This document shows positions 45,165 through 57,080 of a stretch of DNA of 64,000 bases, one piece after another. Source of the stretch: Erodium maritimum (lineage: Eukaryota; Streptophyta; Magnoliopsida; Geraniales; Geraniaceae); the NCBI GenBank assembly GCA_963921825.1, contig OY997592.1, forward strand, positions 28,561,730 to 28,625,729. Reading direction: 5' to 3'. The first letter of the stretch is position 1. Every line of letters starts with the position of its first letter. Both the position numbers and the translations under genes were made by a program. The notes beneath the pieces are model-generated. The model had not been told where the DNA came from. It was given only the letters and a program-made list of their open reading frames with translations, and searched no databases.

Positions 45165-46084
45165 GTATCAAGTAATTCCTCTACTCTCTCAACTTTGAAA
45201 TCCTCTCTAGCCTTAGCTCGCGTCCGTCGTTATAGTGCTTTCGACCCCCGTCCTCCGCCGCTAACGCGTCTGCTACAGCCGTGATGCCTGCTCCGAAAAC
45301 CGCTGCTCCTACCAGTGGTTCTCTCCTCCCTCTCCCTTCCCCTCGCCCAGTGGTTGTGGTGGGAGAGAAGGTCCGACGTCGCCGTAAACTCAAGGCTACC
45401 GTGACTTCACCACCCCCTCACCACCCTGCGACTCCTCTACCCCTGGGCCCGATCCCGACAGGAGGATACTCCTTTGGAGCGGAACCTCTGGTATCGGCTC
45501 CTAAGCCGAAGAGGGGTCGGCCGTTGCGCCAACCTAGGGTACCTTCTTCTCCAAGTAATGGCCTTTTGGCCTTACCTCCCCCAAACCCTACTCCCTCTGC
45601 CCCTCAACCACACTCTACTGGCTCCCCAATCGGTCACGACCTTGCTCTGGTCCTGACTTGTGGGGACGGGAATCCTAGGGTTTCGTTGGCCAATGGAGTG
45701 GAAACAGGGAAGGCTAGGGCTGGGTATGTATCGATGTTGTTATTGGGGACTCTAAGGTTCCGCCCATTCTCGGGGTTACCCTGAACTTCCCTAGGGTTTC
45801 GCCCCCTTCGAACCCTAACCCGGTTTGGCCACCGACTCGCAAAATTATGTGGGATCAGGTTGGTATTCTTACATCTGATGACGTGGGGATTCAATAAAGG
45901 GCACCTCCCGTCATGCAGAGAGACCAAGTGAAAGGAAAAGCCCCTATGGACGAGCTCCCTAAAACGGCGGCTCTGGCCTTAGGACTAGGACGGTGTCTTC
46001 CCGACCCGGCCAACCGCCTGATCATACCGGCAGCCCTGACTACTCCGCCAAGGATGACCCGGGACCGAGCGAAACACCTTCTTA
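45165..46084 (+). pseudogene. 5' part of a LINE-type ORF1
   Basis: The + strand opens with 'MMPAPKTAAPTSGSLLPLPSPRPVVVV' at 45281 and includes an AT-hook-like 'PKPKRGRPLRQPRVPSSPSNG' (about 45500). This parallels 'KPRRGEPLR' plus 'SSASNARVLVNS' in the - strand element at 43709-44365. The frame is lost after 45784. It ends where the Harbinger relic begins. No DUF4283 domain remains. Confidence 0.5.
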
Positions 46085-46949
46085 CAAAGGAATTCCCTTC
46101 GGAAAAAAGCGTGTCATATCCAAAGGTCTTGGGATGCAACGACTTTTAGCATGACTGAGGGGACGTTCTCGTGGTCCCTGCTTGAGAATTGTGCAGCCCA
46201 TGCCACAAGATAGTTCCTTCAATCTCAGTGCATGTAGTCGAGACTTTATATCATCATCGAAAAGCCACGAGCTTCATTGATTTCCAGTAAAACGGCGGAC
46301 ATTTTCCTTGATCGGGTGTGTAGATATGTTCGCCTGTAAATCTTGATCACGCCAAGCATAACTTCTGGACGCAATCCAAAGCAGTGCTCTTCGCCATTCG
46401 TAAGTACTCGTCAACGGTATCAGCGGGACCTCCATAACGAATCTGACGAAGTGCTGTCGTGCACTTCTACTTTGGGGAGAATCTGGACTTCCCTGCAACG
46501 TCGGGCCGTTGACAAAAGTATGTGTACCGCTCACTCAATGCATTCATGATTAATAGGAACAATTCTCTCAACATCCGAAAGTGACGCCAAATTTATCGGT
46601 CGTTGTACACCGGAGTAGGTGCAAAGTAATCAGCTATCAACAGCTCGTGTGCTTTGTCTCGATTGCGCTATAACCTTGTCCGCTTTGGTGGCGCCGACGA
46701 CTGTGAACCCTTGACCTCCTCATCTTCTACCTTTAGATGTATCCTTGTCATAAGTCGGTCATGAAGTCTTTTGGCAATTAATTCAGCCATCCTTTCCGCC
46801 GCTTGGTCTATTTCTTGGGAGTCATTTGCCTGTAATTCCACTATTATTAGATAACGACCCATCGAAAAAATATGAACAAGGTTTGAGAGAAGAAGATGTG
46901 AGATAATAGATGTAGAAGAGAAGATGTGTGATTTTTTTGTTGGTGTCAA
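46085..46949 (-). pseudogene. PIF/Harbinger-type DDE transposase relic
   Basis: On the - strand, across frame changes, one can read 'HELLIADYFAPTPVYNDR', 'HFRML', 'ALSERYTYF', then 'SPK', stop, 'KCTTALRQIRYGGPADTVDEYLRMAKSTALDCVQKLCLA' (46360-46490), then 'EINEARGF' and 'SLDYMH' (46210-46280, the first catalytic Asp), 'LVAWAAQFS' and 'VASQDLWI', stop, 'HAFF' (46100-46140). This order is diagnostic of plant PIF/Harbinger transposases. The rest of the catalytic domain is missing. A plausible start is near 46860-46949. At least five stops or shifts make it dead. Confidence 0.85.
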
Positions 46950-47188
46950 AGTGTATTTATAGGAAAATTTAAGTTTTTTTTTTTAAATCTGTCGTTGCCA
47001 TGCATCGCCTCGTCGTTGACCCACCGACTAACCGTTGGGACTGAGACAACGTGTCCCATCGTTGCAGGTTACTGAGGCGACGGACTGCGACGATCAGTTC
47101 TAAGACGACTCCAGCGTCGGTAAGGCGTTCTAGGAGCCATATCAAACGCCACGAAGACACCGAAACGACAACCCTGCGCCCGTGCGCC

Positions 47189-47205
47189 GACCATTGCAGA
47201 TGCTC
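47189..47205 (-). mobile_element. Harbinger terminal inverted repeat (5' end of the relic)
   Basis: On the - strand it reads GAGCATCTGCAATGGTC, close to common PIF/Harbinger ends. It lies about 250 bp upstream of the transposase start. The partner end was not found. Confidence 0.55.
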
Positions 47206-48038
47206 GTAGGCATTGCAAGAAGAAAATAATACCTATGGAGAAAGGAATCACCAGGAAAAAATACAATTATCATGGCACTTAGTGTAAATTTCAGTTGTGA
47301 TGCTCAATGACCATTATGGTTTACCAGGGGAAAACAAACCTTTTCAGTGATGAAACACAGAAAAAATTACCATAAAAATTGTAACAAAAGCTTAATAAAT
47401 ATTCAAAACTGCCTTTTCCAGTTCCACCAACAGAAGAAAAGGAGGGATCTCTATTAAAGTCTCCGAGCAAGAGGATGATATGCAATTCAATTCCACCATC
47501 CATTCCCCAAGCAGCAGCTGATGAAATTTCAAACTGCTCGAATCTTAATGAACAAAAGGGAGAACAATTGCTATGTACAAACAATCATTTTTAACCCTTG
47601 AAATAAATATACTTATAGGAAGAATAACAAGGAGAAAAACTATGCTCGACAAATACTCTTCACTTAAGTGTCTGCAAGTCATATAGCTAGCAATGGCATT
47701 CTCAAAAGCCAAAGTGAGGTTGAGAACTACTAGTTGAGTGAACTGCACTTCTTTGGTCAATTGTTCCTACAACGAAAATAATGATAGGAACAATTATCAT
47801 TAAACGTAAATCCAGAAAGTAATACAAAACGAGGGGGAGAGTGTGAGGATGACAAAGTTATCTGAATTACATGTTTAGAGTTGGAAACAATGGATGCACC
47901 GACAGGAAGAGAAAGGGCTGTGACTAGAACTAATGTGAATGTGCCTCTAAAATGTAATTGGGCAAGGATCCTAGTTACCTTTAGAAGAATAGCAATATCC
48001 TTTGAGCAGCTATTAGAGTCTACAAGACATGTTGTCTA
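47206..48038. other. Downstream region of I9H; two unassigned exon-like segments
   Basis: On the - strand, 47620-47767 reads 'EQLTKEVQFTQLVVLNLTLAFENAIASYMTC' right after a good acceptor (TTCGTTGTAG at 47768-47777), and 47450-47560 reads 'FEQFEISSAAAWGMDGGIEL'. I do not recognise either. They could be exons of another - strand gene or chance frames. Nothing else is evident. Confidence 0.25.
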
Positions 48039-48334
48039 TGTTAGTTTTAATCTTGTTTAAGTAATATAATCTGTTGCATGAAGTTTTAAGTATAGACGGT
48101 AAAATAGGAAGAGTTGTTAGTCGGTGGGTGGTCAAGGCTACCTGAAAACCGGGTCTCTATTGTTGAGTGGAAGCCAGCACTATCATCTCTATTACTTTAG
48201 TTTTAGGAACAAATATGTGTTCATCTCTACTATAAAACAAGGCAGAAAACCCTGTTCTTGGTGAGTCAAGGAATAAGAAATAAGTTCTTTAATTTCTTGT
48301 TTTGTGCTCAATTGTCATTAGTTTTTTTCTAACA
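48039..48334 (+). mobile_element. Small solo LTR (296 bp)
   Basis: TGTTAG...CTAACA, flanked by GTCTA (48034-48038) and ATCTA (48335-48339), a 4/5 match. It contains a promoter-like 'CTCTACTATAAAACAAGG' and an end typical of Copia LTRs ('TTTTTTTCTAACA'). It lies about 400 bp beyond the I9H stop codon. Confidence 0.6.
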
Positions 48335-48736
48335 ATCTATGGCGGTCCTGGTACTTAAATATCACTATTACTCGATTTTTTTCCAGATAAATTATAATAT
48401 CTATTGAACATTGACTACCTTGATACTTGAGGATATATTTATGCAATAAAGCCAATAGAAGGTTTTAAAATAAGAGAAGCAATTTTCTATCAGCAATTTC
48501 TAATCTACCCCTATCCCCACCCTTGCCCCCAATCAGAGGACTCACTAGTATTCGAACACTGACCTCTTGCTAGAAAAAGCTAGTCTGGACCAGCCAGAAA
48601 AACAGAAGTTATTGAATCATTTGTATGTACCCAGGGGCATTTCGACATTTTACAGGTGAACTTTTAAACTGATACAAGAACTTATCTACTCAATGGGAAA
48701 AGGGAACTTTTAGAGCTCACCCTGACATCAAGAATT

Positions 48737-48907
48737 TCATGCAAGTGTGTCAACTGCATCTAGATTATTCTTGATCAGCCATTGATGTGGATAGAAGGAA
48801 GTAAATGATTTAAGACGAGAATGCCAAACCATAACTCTCGAGCAGCCATGCGGTAAGCCTTCCATTTGGCTTTCATCCTCAACAACTTGTTCAATAAATG
48901 AGGTAGC
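48737..48907 (-). CDS. IRX9H: I9H exon 3
   Basis: 171 bp including the stop, after acceptor TTTGCAG|GCTACC. It encodes the conserved 'SFIEQVV' end of the catalytic domain and a short C-terminal tail ending 'DAVDTLA'. Confidence 0.92.
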   Translation of the reverse strand, partial: ATSFIEQVVEDESQMEGLPHGCSRVMVWHSRLKSFTSFYPHQWLIKNNLDAVDTLA

Positions 48908-51900
48908 CTGCAAATACATACAAAAAATTATTAAGCAACGAAGGTAACACCAATGCAACACAAGTCGGGTATCAAGACATCACAACACATGGGTTGAAAG
49001 GAATTTGAAGTCACTTCTGATGGGAAAATAAAAGTGGGTAGATCTTCAATCAGCATTTTTACTTTCTTACCAAATATTGAATATTTACTTGAATATGGTA
49101 GATAATAATTTGCGGAGAGGGCATGACAAGCAGCACCACTCAGCCATCATATATGATGCGAAATACTCGTGTTACCCAGAGGTGCAAATTCCTTCTATTT
49201 TACAAAGTCAACCAATTTTGCTCTGTTGTGGTTAAATGGGAAAAATAGGCTCTGTGGTGAACATTCAACAGCAGGAGTACTGGATGCATTAACATTGAGA
49301 AAAAGAGAAACAGACAAGAACCAAAAGAAGAGACTAACTTGGAAATCTTCCTTGACTGTGTCAATATGCCTAATAGGTTGAAGAGTGGGTCGGTGCCATC
49401 TCTTTAGATCCCAAAGAATGGTACTATTGAAAGCAAACCCTGACATGTCAGCATGAAATCTATAGAATCTCCTGGATGATTGATTGATATGCCATCCAAT
49501 AACTTGAGTCCCATTACAAACAGGCCCCTCCAGAACAGCTTTGCTTTTGTTTTCTGTAAATTTGGATACCATCCATGTTCCAAACCGCCTGCAAGTCAAA
49601 AACAAATTGACAGATTTTACAAAGTAGAGGGAGAACATTTAACTTTCATATAAACATTTTTTTATTAAAATAGACGTGCAAAGCCTATTTGTTCACTAAT
49701 AAGCTACTGATGCAAATCAACTAAATTTGGATGTAGAAGTTTTAGGAAGAGATCTTCAGCAATACTCATATCAATACAATTGTTGTGTGAAGAAAGACTT
49801 CAGTTTTTAGCATAATAGATACCATTAATGTGACTGATAAATAAGAACAAGAAAAATAAATCCTAACGCTTGATTATTTTCTGCTGCCTCCTGTATAAAA
49901 CTGAAATTAAGAAATATACAAACATCAGTTCTCTAGATTGTATTCCATATATTTTCTATTTTGACATGGATATAGTAGAAACTTTTTTCTTTTTAGTAAA
50001 CTTTCTTTATTCCATATCCTTACACTACAACATTTATTACCTTCAACATTACACATTTAAACTTTGAATGAGTGCATTTCTTGTCTTCTCGCCTTTCTGT
50101 CTCTTTTGGGTGAGCATCCATATAAACATTGATTTTCCATTTACATATAACTTTTTTATCAGAAATTCGTAATCTAATTACTAACCTAAACCCTCCCCCC
50201 ATATCTGCTACCAAGCCAATAACTTACTAGAGTTCGAACACTAGACCTGAATAGAGAAAGTGTTTGCCTTGCTGACCAACCAGGCCAGCCCTAGTTATTC
50301 TAGCCATAGTATATATATTATATACTCTCTCCATATATGTGTAATTAATTTTAAAATTCAATGGGGGAATATAATAGAAGTTTAATGAAGCACTAGTTTC
50401 ATATACTACTGTAAGAAGTGTCAATTTTCAATAAATGAATGCATTAGGATGTAAATTAGATGATGCAGAACTTCTTTGTTCCCTTTTAAGTAAGAAGCGG
50501 TAAGGAAGCCATATATGGATGCACTTAACAGATATAGAAAGTCCATACTATAATGTTAACTTCAAATTAAGGCAAATAGTATTGGCAGTGTAGAAGGATG
50601 CACAAAAGACACTGAATCATTGTTAGTCAAACATCACATGTATTATATGGTTAAAATGTATATACCAAGGATATATTATGTTGAGCTTAACCAGCCTTTT
50701 TTTAACATCTAGTGGATTACAGCTGTTGGTGAAAATGATTAATGAGTAGATTATATAATTATTTATCGTCATTTAAATGAAATAATGGGATGAAAGGGAG
50801 ATAACAATGAGAGGTATAAGGGGCTAGTAACTTTTCCCAAGTTGGTGGGATTCCAAAATACCAGTTCCTCTAAGGGGTTTTAGAATCATCCTCTGTATTC
50901 TAAATTTTCCCAAGTGAAGATTACTCTCTCTATCCTCTTACTTTTTACCCATTGTTGGTTATAACTCTCTTGCTGTTAAACTATCACTTTACATGAGCCC
51001 ATACCAAGACGAGGGAGGGGGTGCATAATCATTTGACTTATGATGGAAATGTGCTAATAAAAATGTAAAGAAAATTCCAAACAGACGACTAATACAGTAA
51101 AATTTGGGAAATTTCTGCCCAGTACAGATGCTTGAGCTTTAATGCATGAGATATAAGTAAAGCAATGGATTCATATAAAACTGTTTTTCTCATCGTGTCA
51201 ATATGTGTTATGTTAAGGTGCAAATTTTACGTTAACCATAGCTCCCGGAAGCATAAAGCAATCCAACTTGGAACTCAAGAAGAGGAAGGGGTATATTTTG
51301 CAAACAAAATAAATAAATTACAAGCACCTGATCTGCCTCATATGCTCAAAGAGATCAACTGAATAGATCTTATCATCATCTGCAAAGTAGACAATCCCAT
51401 CAAGACAGTGTGTTTCAATATGAGAAAGTGCCACATTGCGTTGCTGAGCATTTCGATCTTTTATATCAGTAAAGTTCTTATTGCACACAAGATGTCTGTA
51501 CATAATACCAGTCCTCCTCAAAATGTCAGCTGTTTCTGATGATTGAGAGGTCATCTCCACAACTATCCATAGAAGAGGGGGTGGAACATGCTTTAATGTA
51601 TGCGCCAAACGATTGAGATAATACGTTTGAAATGGGCGAGCATATGTTGGGGTCACAATTATCAAAAGCTTCCTGGGAACCAAATTTGAATCTTCAATGA
51701 GAGTTTGATTGTCATCGGCATCAGAAATCCTTTTAACATGTTCCTCTGTCCGTGACTCTACCTTTGATTTGGAACTACTATTCATACTCCCACTGCCCAT
51801 TTGTGGCATCACATTTCTTGTTGCGCTGTCATGGGGATGGAAATTCCCAAAAGGGGATAAACCCTCAAAGGTGAATGCTTGGTTTATCGACACGGATGAT

Positions 51901-52223
51901 GTCATCGAGACAAATGTGGTAAGCCCACTGAATATCCCAATCATAAAACATATGAAGAAATGAAGAAGAGCCCTCCTCCAAACTTGACCTTTAACTTTTG
52001 ACCTGTCAAGAGGCCGGGAAGATCTCTGTGAGCAAACACCAAGAACAAAAGCTAGAGAGTCTAATGGCCCGAACAAAGAAGATAGCGATCCTCCTGATGG
52101 TGGGTGGTAATCTTGAGCATAAGATGAGGACTTGGATAAAGGAGAAGCAACTGAACAAGCTTCTCCATTCCTTAAAGTTCCTGGTCGAGTCACTGGAGAC
52201 ATGGGTCTTCTTATAGATGCCAT
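48737..52223 (-). CDS. IRX9H: Family-43 glycosyltransferase, IRX9H/I9H type
   Basis: Exons 51328-52223, 49339-49588 and 48737-48907 join in frame to 438 aa. GT43 proteins of the IRX9/IRX9H/IRX14 groups work in the Golgi xylan synthase complex that builds the beta-1,4-xylan backbone. The N-terminus '[10 protein letters not shown]' and 'KGQVWRRAL' before the membrane segment point to the IRX9H branch. There is a short cytosolic tail, one membrane anchor at about residues 86-106, a variable stem, then the GT43 domain from '[19 protein letters not shown]' (181). '[10 protein letters not shown]' (DxD-type motif, 282-284), 'GPVCNG', '[16 protein letters not shown]' and '[15 protein letters not shown]' follow. 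Introns are GT-AG. No stops or shifts: it appears functional. The gene symbol rests on similarity by eye. Confidence 0.93.
49339..49588 (-). CDS. IRX9H: I9H exon 2
   Basis: 250 bp after acceptor CTTGCAG|GCGG. The joined codons give 'QIRRFGTW', as in IRX9H proteins. Donor is TTCCAA|GTTAGT. Intron 1 (49589-51327) is 1.7 kb and intron 2 (48908-49338) is 431 bp; no transposon was recognised in either. Confidence 0.92.
51328..52223 (-). CDS. IRX9H: I9H exon 1
   Basis: 896 bp from the ATG at 52223, encoding residues 1-298 and two bases of codon 299. It includes the membrane anchor and the ADDD motif. Donor on the - strand is ATCAG|GTGCTT. Confidence 0.92.
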
Positions 52224-53420
52224 GGCTAGAAAGCCACTTTAAATAATTCAACAACGCTAACTTTTTTCCCTACAAGGGTAATGCAGTATTCAATAACCCC
52301 GAGAAACTAGCCAAATTGATGGAAACTCACAAGCTCAACTCCTCCCAACTAAAGCACAAATAGAGTATTCCCTCCACTGTGTATACAAAACCAAAAACTG
52401 AACCCCGACTATTGGCCAATCAGGAAGCTCCATTTCCTTTCACTTAGTTATGGTTTGGAAAAGTACCACTCGATTTCCCTTGATTTTGTTAGCAGCCCAA
52501 CAGAATAACTATACGACAATTACCCACATGTGTAACGGCTTAACTGCACAGAACTGATCAAACAATTGTAGAAACCTATGCGAATGTGCATCTGTCCCTC
52601 TAGTAATCTATTGAAATTAGGCTCCCATTGCTGCACAGGAACACACAAAAGAGTAAAACAAACTGCACCATTCAAGTGTCAAACATCAAACAATTCACAG
52701 AAGCACTTCAATTTACATGGGTAGCCCTCCCAAGAAAAACAGTAAATATAAATTAGAGAAACTAAGCATTGAAGAATTCTTAACCGGTCTAGACATGAAA
52801 AAGAAAAGTAAATATCCGTAGAAGGTTCCTACAATCTAGGAAAATAAATTATATGAAGTTTCAGGAACATTCAAGCAATGAGATCCAGATCACTCAGCCA
52901 ATTCAAATCTACTTACAATGGAAAATTCAACGAGAAAAAGTGGAGACTCGGGAATATTCAGAAAGACAAAAGCATTTCCTTTACCCCAAACGAAAAAAAA
53001 AACACACATTTTCCAGAGCTAAAAGTTGCAACGATGTTACAGAAGCACAACGAAGAGATCTCTCAGACAAGGCACTGAAATCATAATCAGACGAGAAGAT
53101 GGAAACTGATCTGAATCTGGAACTAGAATCGAGCACAGAAACACATTTCAACCGGCAATATCCACAATCAGCTACAGCAAAAACGAGAGATCAAAACCTG
53201 CTGAACAGAATCCAGTCCAATTCAGATTCCGCCCTATCTTCCCGAGGTCCAAGACCTCAGCTGCTGCAAAGCGCAAGGCGAGCCCACACGCCAATGGCTA
53301 ACAACAGCAAGCTAGCTTGCTCCGTATACAGAAGATGAGGTTTGGTAGGTCGGCGGAGGAAGTAGCGCCGGAGCCGGAGACGGTGGCGAGGAAGGCGGAG
53401 GGAGAGGTGGGTCAGGGTAA
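52224..53420 (-). promoter_or_regulatory. IRX9H: I9H 5' UTR with probable intron, and core promoter
   Basis: On the - strand a GC-rich, CT-rich leader (about 53198-53420, 'CCACCTCTCCCTCCGCC') is followed by a good donor CAGCAG|GTTTTG at 53197. An acceptor CCCTTGTAG lies at 52270, about 46 bp before the ATG. A 5'-UTR intron of about 928 bp is inferred. No TATA box could be fixed. Confidence 0.5.
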
Positions 53421-53610
53421 TTATTGATGCAAAATCTGTGTCCCTTATTTTGGTTTCAATTGTTAAATGCTTCTCAAAGCTTTACACCTAATAAAATTCC
53501 CCATAAATAACTGCTATTTTTATGGCTATTATCGTAATTTAATAAATGGATGCCATGTCACTTTCACATCAGTCTCTGGTTCTAACATTTTTGTTACCAA
53601 AAGGTATTCA

Positions 53611-54989
53611 GAGGAAAAATCAAATACAAACCACTTTTTAACGTAAAAACTGTGTGAACCAATCCAAACGTTTATTTTAATAATGGATGAATGGGATGAG
53701 ATGCAATTGATTTGTTAACTTATTGACTGCAAAAAAACAGCACTTTTTAATAAGTGGTAAAGGCTTTTTAGTAAAACCATCATATTTTTTTTTACCAATT
53801 CACTAATTTAATTTTTCCCGCTTCGTTTGAACTCCAATTGGCTTCAAACTTGCGCCATTAGTTTTGTTTTTTCAAGGTCTTTCTATCAAGATCATTCATG
53901 AATATATTTTGAAGCACGAAAAAAAAATTATTTCAGGGCTGATTTTAAAAAAAAAAAATCTGGGTAATTTTTATCAACACTATACACTGAGTTTATCAAC
54001 ACTATACACTGGGTTTATCAACACTGAACACTAGTTTTATCACCTCATTTTCCAATATCGAACATGATTTTTATCACATCATCACATGCTTTTTTACGAA
54101 CACTAAGCACTAGTTTTATCAACACTAAACACTATGTTTATCATTAAATTACATGTGTTTTTATCATCTCATCACATGTTTTTTTTATCAACACTAAACT
54201 CTAGGTTATCACCCTTATTTCGGGGCTGATTTTTAAAAAAAAGTTAAGTCTGGGTAGTTTTTATCAACAACATACACTGGGTTTATCAACACTGAACACT
54301 AGTTTTATCACCTCATTTTCCAAAATCGAACATGATTTTTATCACATCATCACATGTTTTTTATGAACACTAAGCACTAGTTTTATCAACACTAAACACT
54401 ATATTTATCATTAAATTACATGTGTTTTTATCATCCCATCACATGTTTTTTTATCAACGCTAAACTCTAGTTTATCACCCTTATTTTTAATTGAACATGA
54501 TTTTTATCACCTCATTATCTGTTTTTTATCACACCGGTACATGTTTTTTTATCAACATTTAGCACTAGTTTGATACCCCGATATAAAAAAAATTATTAGT
54601 GAAGATATATCAACACTCAACATTGTTTTTATCACCCCAATATAACTTTTCATTTTCGTGCTTCAAAATATATTCATAACTGATCTTGATTTAAAGCCCT
54701 TGAAAAAAGAAAAATATTGACGCAAGTTTGAAGCTAATCGGAGTTGAAACGAAGCGGGAATAATTAAATTAGTGAATTGTTGAAAAAAATAATGAACACT
54801 TGTCCACATGCCACAATGCTATTACAATTATGCCCTTCCTTGTGTGAGAAAGGAAGAAAGTGGCGTTAGTTTATGGTGGGATTGGGGAAATGATGTGGCA
54901 TTATGGTGAATGTTGGATCTTAAGGGTGTATGGCTAGGATTGGTTCACACAGTTTTTAGGATAAGTGGAGATCTATTAGATTTCTCCTC
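53611..54989. mobile_element. ATCAACACT-repeat MITE, second copy, upstream of I9H
   Basis: It begins GAGGAAAAATCAAATAC and ends GATTTCTCCTC, flanked by AAGGTATTCA (53601-53610) and AAGGTACCCA (54990-54999), 8 of 10 identical. The inner ends share 'AAAACTGTGTGAACCAATC'. Long subterminal arms and the internal 'TTTATCAACACTxxxCACT' minisatellite match the copy at 10160-11802. It lies about 200 bp beyond the inferred I9H transcription start. Confidence 0.8.
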
Positions 54990-56177
54990 AAGGTACCCAT
55001 ATATTACTAAATATAAATTAAAAGACTTATCACATAATTTCTAGTCCGAAAAGTCTTTTTATACATATAATTTTAAGACAAGTAAATCGATACATGTAGT
55101 ATTTGAGGTGCTATAAAGGCGAACTGAAATAAAAACTAAACTACGATGAAACCGATGACCATTGCTCAAGGTATTGCCTAGCTGCTGCATACTATGTATA
55201 GTGCAACCGAACATGTTGTCATCAGTTTCAAAGGAAGTCATTTACCCTGCAAAGACCGAATTAAAAAAATAAATAAAAAGACTCACTCGATTAGTCATGT
55301 CCATAATCGAGAGAGGGGTCGAGGAGGACGCGGTGGTGGAGGCTAGGGAGGAGGACGCGTCGGTGGCATCTGAGACGTCGGCAGCGGCATCAGAGATGGT
55401 GGCGGCGGCTGCGACTTTAGAGACGGCGCAGCAGCACCAGAGACGGCGATGCCTGCCAGTCACCAAATCGTGCTCCACCGTTCAATAAACCTGTTGTGTT
55501 TGCTAGATGGAAAGACTGGTATTGAACCTGTGTAAATAACTCTTCTTCTGTCATTGTATTCCTTCAAATACTAGGCCATTTATGCGAGTCCATGAACTCC
55601 AAATAATCAAATATGCAGTTCGAATCCACCCATGCCACCATGTCACGCCCCGAATTCGGTAGAACCGAACCCGGAACGTGAACGGTGAAACAATAAAATA
55701 ATTTCTAACATTTTAATAAAACCGCTTAAAAACACCACTTTGAGTTAATCAAAATAATATTTTACAACTGAAAAAATGTCCAAAACAAGCGGACAAAAAC
55801 CAAAGCGTACGTCGCTATACTCCCAAAAACCCGGACTCCCGCTCCCAGCTCTTCAAGCTTCGAGAGCTCCCCTAGTCCGTCTCGCGACCAGTACCTGTAG
55901 GAAAAGCAGCTAGGGGTGAGCGTTCGCTCACTACCACGGATACCAGACTGACTACGGCATACTTAGCAGAAAATGTCGGAAACACCAACAACAAACAAAA
56001 CAGCGGGGACTACTATCCCCAAACTCAAATAACTCGACTGTCACGCGAAAACTGTTAATTTCCTCAACCAACTCAACACCCGGACACATAATGTAGACCC
56101 GACACCGTAATGACGACCTCAAGGAACACAACACAGAAGTGATCAAAATCACGCAAACCACAACCACAAGCCACAAC

Positions 56178-56510
56178 ACTTTACCGATCACGCGCTGGAA
56201 GGTGCTACTCACCTACGGGTAACACATCCCTCTGCTCTTTACCGACCACGCATTGGAGAGTACGACACACCCCTCGGGCAGAAATTTAGACTTAGCACTT
56301 CACCAATCACGCGTCGGAAGGTGCTACTCACCTACGGAGAACACATCCCTCTGCTCTTTACCAATCACGCATTGGAGAGTACGACACACCCCTCGGGCAT
56401 AGCTCTAACCTTAGCACTTTACCGATCACGCGTCGGAAGGTGCTACTCACCTACGGGGAACACATCCCTCTGCTCTTTACCGCCCACGCACCGGAGGGTA
56501 CGACACACCT
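56178..56510. repeat. About 120-bp tandem repeat in the LTR
   Basis: About three units starting 'CACTTTACCGATCACGCG' near 56178, 56298 and 56417, each containing 'GGTGCTACTCACCTACGG' and 'GAGTACGACACACC'. Confidence 0.85.
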
Positions 56511-57080
56511 ACAGTAATACACGGGTCAACACCCCAAAGGCACACATGGCCACCCACGACACACCAATAGTAATACACGGGTCAACACCCCAAAGGCACA
56601 CATGGCAACCCACGACACACCAACAGTAATACACGGGTCAACACCCCAAAGGCACACATGGCCACCCACGACACACCAACAGTAATACACGGGTCAACAC
56701 CCCAAAGGCACACATGGCCACCCACGACACACCAACAGTAATACATGGGTCAACACCCCAAAGGCACACATGGCCACCCACGACACACAACGGTAAAATA
56801 CGGGTTCAACTCCCCACGGGCACTCATGGCCACCCAAGACACACAACGGTAAAAATACGGGTTCAACTCCCCACGGGCACTCATGGCCACCCAAGACACA
56901 CAACGGTAAAACACGGGTTCAACTCCCCACCGACACTCACGGCCACCCAAGGCACACAAACAGTAAAATACGGGTTCAACTCCCCACCGGCACTCATGGC
57001 CACCCAAGGCACACAAACAGTAAAATACGGGTTCAACTCCCCTACGGGCACTCATGGCCACCCACAAACACAAACGATTC
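56511..57080. repeat. 54-57-bp tandem repeat array
   Basis: About ten units. The first five keep a 56-bp period ('AGTAATACACGGGTCAAC', starts near 56511, 56567, 56623, 56679, 56735). The later ones are variants ('GGTAAAATACGGGTTCAAC'). Open frames on both strands through the array reflect the repeat, not genes. Confidence 0.9.

Noticed and set aside
51709-52216. Open frames on + (51709-51963, 51998-52216) and a second - frame (52006-52254)
   Set aside because: They are antisense or out-of-frame to I9H exon 1, which has a clear family match.
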